From Flavobacterium flevense (GTDB taxonomy: Bacteria; Bacteroidota; Bacteroidia; Flavobacteriales; Flavobacteriaceae): a stretch of 64,000 nucleotides of DNA. Positions 61,606-64,000 of the stretch are shown piece after piece. Below the pieces are notes generated by a model, which saw only the letters and a list, made by a program, of their open reading frames with translations, searched no databases and was not told the origin of the DNA. Position numbers and translations under genes: made by a program. Positions within the stretch are counted from its first letter, which is position 1. Every line of letters begins with the position of its first letter. The stretch lies in NCBI RefSeq assembly GCF_900142775.1, contig NZ_FRCC01000007.1, positions 1-64,000 on the forward strand, given 5' to 3'.

Positions 61606-61986
61606 TTATATCAAAAAGGATGGAGGTCTAAAGGAAGAAAGGGAAACGGAGATTGTTTCTTTTTCTAAAGTATAGAAATTAGGTTTACTAATGTAATTGA
61701 ATTCAATTAATTTGAAATTATCAGCAACAACGGTGTTTTGAACAAAAACCAAATCTACTTTGTTATCCAGATTGTTTTGCATTCTTTTTTCGTTGTCCTC
61801 ATATTTTTTAAGACTTTTTTGAAGTTCGCAACGACCATTACAACTGTTATTAATCATTTTTCGTTGCACACAAATGGTTTTTGCAATTTCGTCCTGATTT
61901 AATTTGAATGAAGTATAAACAAAGAAACTACCAAAACTAGGTAGTAATAAAAGGATAGAAAGTACTATGCTGAATAATGACTTCAA
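61606..61986 (-). CDS. Small exported Cys-containing protein upstream of a TonB receptor
   Basis: The protein has 126 residues. No ATG exists near the 5' end. A TTG at 62013 lies within the -7 box TATTTTTG (62018-62011) and so cannot be the start. TTG 61986 (then KSLFSIVLSILLLLPSFG) is the best candidate, giving a signal or anchor helix immediately. The mature part has CVQRKMINNSCNGRCELQKSL (three Cys, cited by start), then an acidic/basic helix and IEFNYISKPNFYTLEK. Small proteins with this CNG-x-C-x-L-x-K pattern are often found next to TonB receptors in Bacteroidota. Confidence 0.7.
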   Translation of the reverse strand: MKSLFSIVLSILLLLPSFGSFFVYTSFKLNQDEIAKTICVQRKMINNSCNGRCELQKSLKKYEDNEKRMQNNLDNKVDLVFVQNTVVADNFKLIEFNYISKPNFYTLEKETISVSLSSFRPPSFLI

Positions 61987-62010
61987 AAAAGCGGTCTTTT
62001 GTTTCGGCTG

Positions 62011-62018
62011 CAAAAATA
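62011..62018 (-). promoter_or_regulatory. -7 box of the small exported protein gene
   Basis: The minus strand reads TATTTTTG-CAGCC, predicting a start near 62006, downstream of the apparent TTG codon at 62013. Confidence 0.5.
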
Positions 62019-62182
62019 CAGTTTATTATTTTTTCGCGAATACTTTTTACTTTTTTTAACACAAAAAAATCAGACAAAAACTGACGACAGCTAGTCATAA
62101 ACAAAATCGGTTTTTTATGGGTCTCAAAAATAGTTAAAACTAAACTTTAGAGCATTTAGCTTTCAACGTCTAAAAATAATTT

Positions 62183-62234
62183 TAACCGCAAATTACACCG
62201 ATTAGCGCAAATTAATTTGTGTAATTTGTAGTTA
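62183..62234. repeat. Dispersed inverted repeat (AACCGCAAATTACAC type)
   Basis: AACCGCAAATTACACCGATTA is complementary, with few mismatches, to AATTTGTGTAATTTGTAGTT. Same family as 56691-56750. Confidence 0.8.
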
Positions 62235-62263
62235 ATATTTACTTCAAGTCCATAGTGGTTTAT

Positions 62264-62779
62264 TTAAGAGTATTGAGGCAATACTTTTTCAAAAGCTTTT
62301 CTGGCACTTCCTCTAAAATAGACTTCGCCACACAATTGATAACCTAGTTTTTCAAAAATCTTCAACATGGCAATATTATCAAAATTAGTGTCGGCTTTGA
62401 TACTGTAGATTTTATTGCTCAGGGCAAATGCTTCAATGAAATTTAAAATCGTTTTAGACAAACCTTTCCCTAAATGTGCTTCATCAATAGCGACGCGATG
62501 AAAAACCACAAAATCTTCATTAGTCAACCATTGCCCAATGATGTTAGCATATTCGGGTTCGTCATTTATCATTACGGCAGTGTAACCAATGATCTCTTCG
62601 TTGAGAGTCAACACAAAACCGGCCTCTTTTTCAATGTCTTTTTGAATGACTTCAGGATTAGGATAGCCATCCTGCCATTGATTGCTGCCGTCTTCCTTAC
62701 GGCGTTTAATGGCTTTTTGTAAAATAGCCCAAATTTGGGGAATCTCAGTAATAGTGGCTTTTCTAAATTGATAATTCAT
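62264..62779 (-). CDS. GNAT-family N-acetyltransferase
   Basis: The protein has 171 residues. The acetyl-CoA-binding motif A is FHRVAIDEAHLGKGLSKTIL (the usual R-x-x-G-x-G/A loop is present as LGKGLS). Strand beta2-3 is FVLTLNEEIIGYTAVMIND, and the C-terminal motif B is NIAMLKIFEKLGYQLCGEVYFRG. The substrate is unknown; the C-terminal EKLGY...G pattern is that of small-molecule or antibiotic-type acetyltransferases. Monocistronic, flanked by repeats on both sides. Confidence 0.88.
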   Translation of the reverse strand: MNYQFRKATITEIPQIWAILQKAIKRRKEDGSNQWQDGYPNPEVIQKDIEKEAGFVLTLNEEIIGYTAVMINDEPEYANIIGQWLTNEDFVVFHRVAIDEAHLGKGLSKTILNFIEAFALSNKIYSIKADTNFDNIAMLKIFEKLGYQLCGEVYFRGSARKAFEKVLPQYS

Positions 62780-62869
62780 GAATTAGACTTTTAGGAATAT
62801 CATTTATTTTAATTATTGTAGTTGTGTGTGAAATCTTTATAGGGATAGATATAGAGCGGTTTCGTTCAA

Positions 62870-62997
62870 CGTTCCCGCACTACAAGTAGTTTGGGACTAA
62901 ATTAAGCCCATTCTTCGGATTTGCCAAATGATCCCAAAATGCAAACCAATTTCAAATTAAGCCTAATACCCAAATTGCTTGTAGCGTGTGTTAGCGG
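62870..62997. repeat. attC-like hairpin repeat, copy E
   Basis: Arms CACTACAAGTAGTTTGGG and CCCAAATTGCTTGTAGCGTG are imperfectly complementary. The centre TCTTCGGATTTGCCAAATG matches copies A and B. It ends in GTTAGCGG (62990-62997) followed by TTCG, as in copy C. It lies just downstream of the orphan gene at 63054. Confidence 0.8.
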
Positions 62998-63053
62998 TTC
63001 GGGCTTTTTTCACCTTCATATTGCGAACTAAATTTTCAGCCCTTTTTTTTATT

Positions 63054-63956
63054 TTATATAAAATGTTCAGCATCTCTGTTTTTTTCTCTTTCTATATCCT
63101 TGTCAAGATAACCAATATATGAATTAGCCCATTCTCTGACGTTTTCAATTTTATGATTGTTCAATTGTTTAAATAATTCTTTTTTCGATTCGAGAAATGG
63201 TACGACAGAACCAGACCAAGAATAAGTTCCCATATTAGAACTTAAATGGCTGAGAACTTCTTTTATGTTACCATATTCATCTATAAGTCTACGTGCAATT
63301 GGATGCCAATTTGTATAATCAACGTTACCATTGTCAAAAATTGGTGTCAACTCTGCAAGTCTTGATGGGGCAAGTGGTTTGTTTTTCTCACACCATCTGA
63401 AAATAGAATCTATGTCTCCGTCAAATAATACACCAACACTTCTGCCAACTCCTCCAATATGAGAACCAAGAATGTGTTTTAATCCATAAAATTTAATATA
63501 ATCTTCTTCAATTGAAAGTAATGCAGTAGATAAGTCTTCCCATATAGAATTGAAGTGATACTTCATTAAAATTTCATAAATTTTTTGAATATTGTGGTCA
63601 AGGTGATATGAATTTTCCCAAGTAATGGAGTCTATTACCGAATTATTAATAAACTGAGCAAAATCAATTTCTTTTTCATCAGAGATTATAAATGATATAG
63701 CTTCTGTCCATTTATAATCATCTAATTGTCTTTTAAATGTTCTATTAAAACCTAACTTTAAAATACATTTTCTAATGATTGGAATCAGTGAAATCTTTTT
63801 TGATTCTTCACCATAACCAATGTCGTAAAATAAATCAAATACTATAGCATAACCTTCGTCACCGTAAACGTATAATTTTTCACTTAATGTATTTAATTCT
63901 TCTAAACTTAATTGAGATAAAGCTTGACTATAATTAAAAGAATAGAAATTAGTCAT
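63054..63956 (-). CDS. Orphan helical-repeat protein (5' end uncertain)
   Basis: There are at least 300 residues from ATG 63956; the frame stays open to the window edge (64000), so the protein may be longer. It is almost all helical, with ARM/HEAT-like amphipathic stretches (LSLEELNTLSEKLYVYGDEG, YKWTEAISFIISDE, NIQKIYEILMKYHFNSIWEDL). GSHIGGVGRSVGVLFDGD marks the middle, and the tail IENVREWANSYIGYLDKDIEREKNRDAEHF is cited by start. That tail pattern (V-R-E-W-A ... E-x-x-R-D-x-E) recurs at the C-terminus of many uncharacterised helical-repeat proteins. Function unknown. AT-rich, behind hairpin E. Confidence 0.7.
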   Translation of the reverse strand: MTNFYSFNYSQALSQLSLEELNTLSEKLYVYGDEGYAIVFDLFYDIGYGEESKKISLIPIIRKCILKLGFNRTFKRQLDDYKWTEAISFIISDEKEIDFAQFINNSVIDSITWENSYHLDHNIQKIYEILMKYHFNSIWEDLSTALLSIEEDYIKFYGLKHILGSHIGGVGRSVGVLFDGDIDSIFRWCEKNKPLAPSRLAELTPIFDNGNVDYTNWHPIARRLIDEYGNIKEVLSHLSSNMGTYSWSGSVVPFLESKKELFKQLNNHKIENVREWANSYIGYLDKDIEREKNRDAEHFI

Positions 63957-64000
63957 ATCACAGACTTTATTGTCGATTAGTTGAAATAATAAATTGAAAT

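Noticed and set aside
14328..62997. True integron
   Set aside because: The hairpins resemble attC in layout, but the end consensus is only partly met, copies are scattered over 48 kb rather than in one array, and no tyrosine recombinase is in the window. It is kept as a hypothesis, not as an annotation.

Overview
The window is a stretch of a low-GC Bacteroidota chromosome, almost certainly from the genus Flavobacterium or a close relative. Four things support this. Promoters follow the Bacteroidota pattern TTTG-N19-TANNTTTG. Most start codons lack Shine-Dalgarno sequences. There is a class A RNase P RNA. The lineage-typical gene runs sixA-ppk1-ppx and DUF6452-DUF6048-rlmD are present. No tRNA, rRNA, CRISPR array, transposase or integrase was recognised. 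One ORF runs off the left edge (a surface adhesin), and one may run off the right edge.

Layout. 0-2 kb: N-terminal part of a giant HYR/Ig-like adhesin. 2.7-6.2 kb: polyphosphate operon (SixA-like phosphatase, Ppk1, Ppx). 6.4-13.2 kb: TMEM175-like channel, dnaX with a frame break at an A10 run, small unknowns, rnpB, DUF6048/DUF6452 and rlmD. 13.2-15.9 kb: accessory patch with a membrane zinc-ribbon protein, an orphan trypsin-like protease and hairpin repeats. 16-25 kb: ilvD, mdaB/LysR divergon, aldo/keto reductase, SGNH hydrolase, histidine kinase, cysE-cysM. 25-28 kb: Smr protein, lipoprotein, cysteine desulfurase. 28-31 kb: accessory patch with a frame-broken lipoprotein and a HipA-like kinase/DUF3037 pair. 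31-36 kb: map, then an HxlR-controlled reductase operon. 36-39.4 kb: DUF6055 zincin-like protein and two orphan genes in a hairpin-gene-hairpin arrangement. 39.5-47 kb: the whole trp operon (E-G-D-C-F/B-A), with trpF and trpB fused in one frame. It is preceded by a leader peptide with three consecutive Trp codons and an attenuator. 47-57.5 kb: MarR-nitroreductase-YceI operon, two cation/proton antiporters, CbpA/CbpM, purB, sirtuin, trmH. 57.6-63 kb: PepSY protein and TonB receptor (probable siderophore uptake), GNAT. 63-64 kb: an orphan gene behind another hairpin.

How parts work together. The trp genes form one minus-strand transcription unit whose leader RNA can form mutually exclusive structures, so ribosome stalling on Trp codons should set read-through. 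Three operons (mdaB/lysR, HxlR/reductases, MarR/nitroreductase) are redox or electrophile-stress modules whose promoters carry visible palindromes or repeats. The TonB receptor and PepSY protein likely take up and reduce a ferric chelate.

The most unusual signals are four. (1) The trp attenuator with an apparently leaderless leader peptide. (2) A family of imperfect hairpins of about 80-180 bp with AAC...GTT ends that flank single orphan genes, much as attC sites flank integron cassettes. (3) The trpF-trpB fusion. (4) The dnaX A10 frame break that could produce gamma and tau. Intergenic DNA also carries several dispersed inverted-repeat families.
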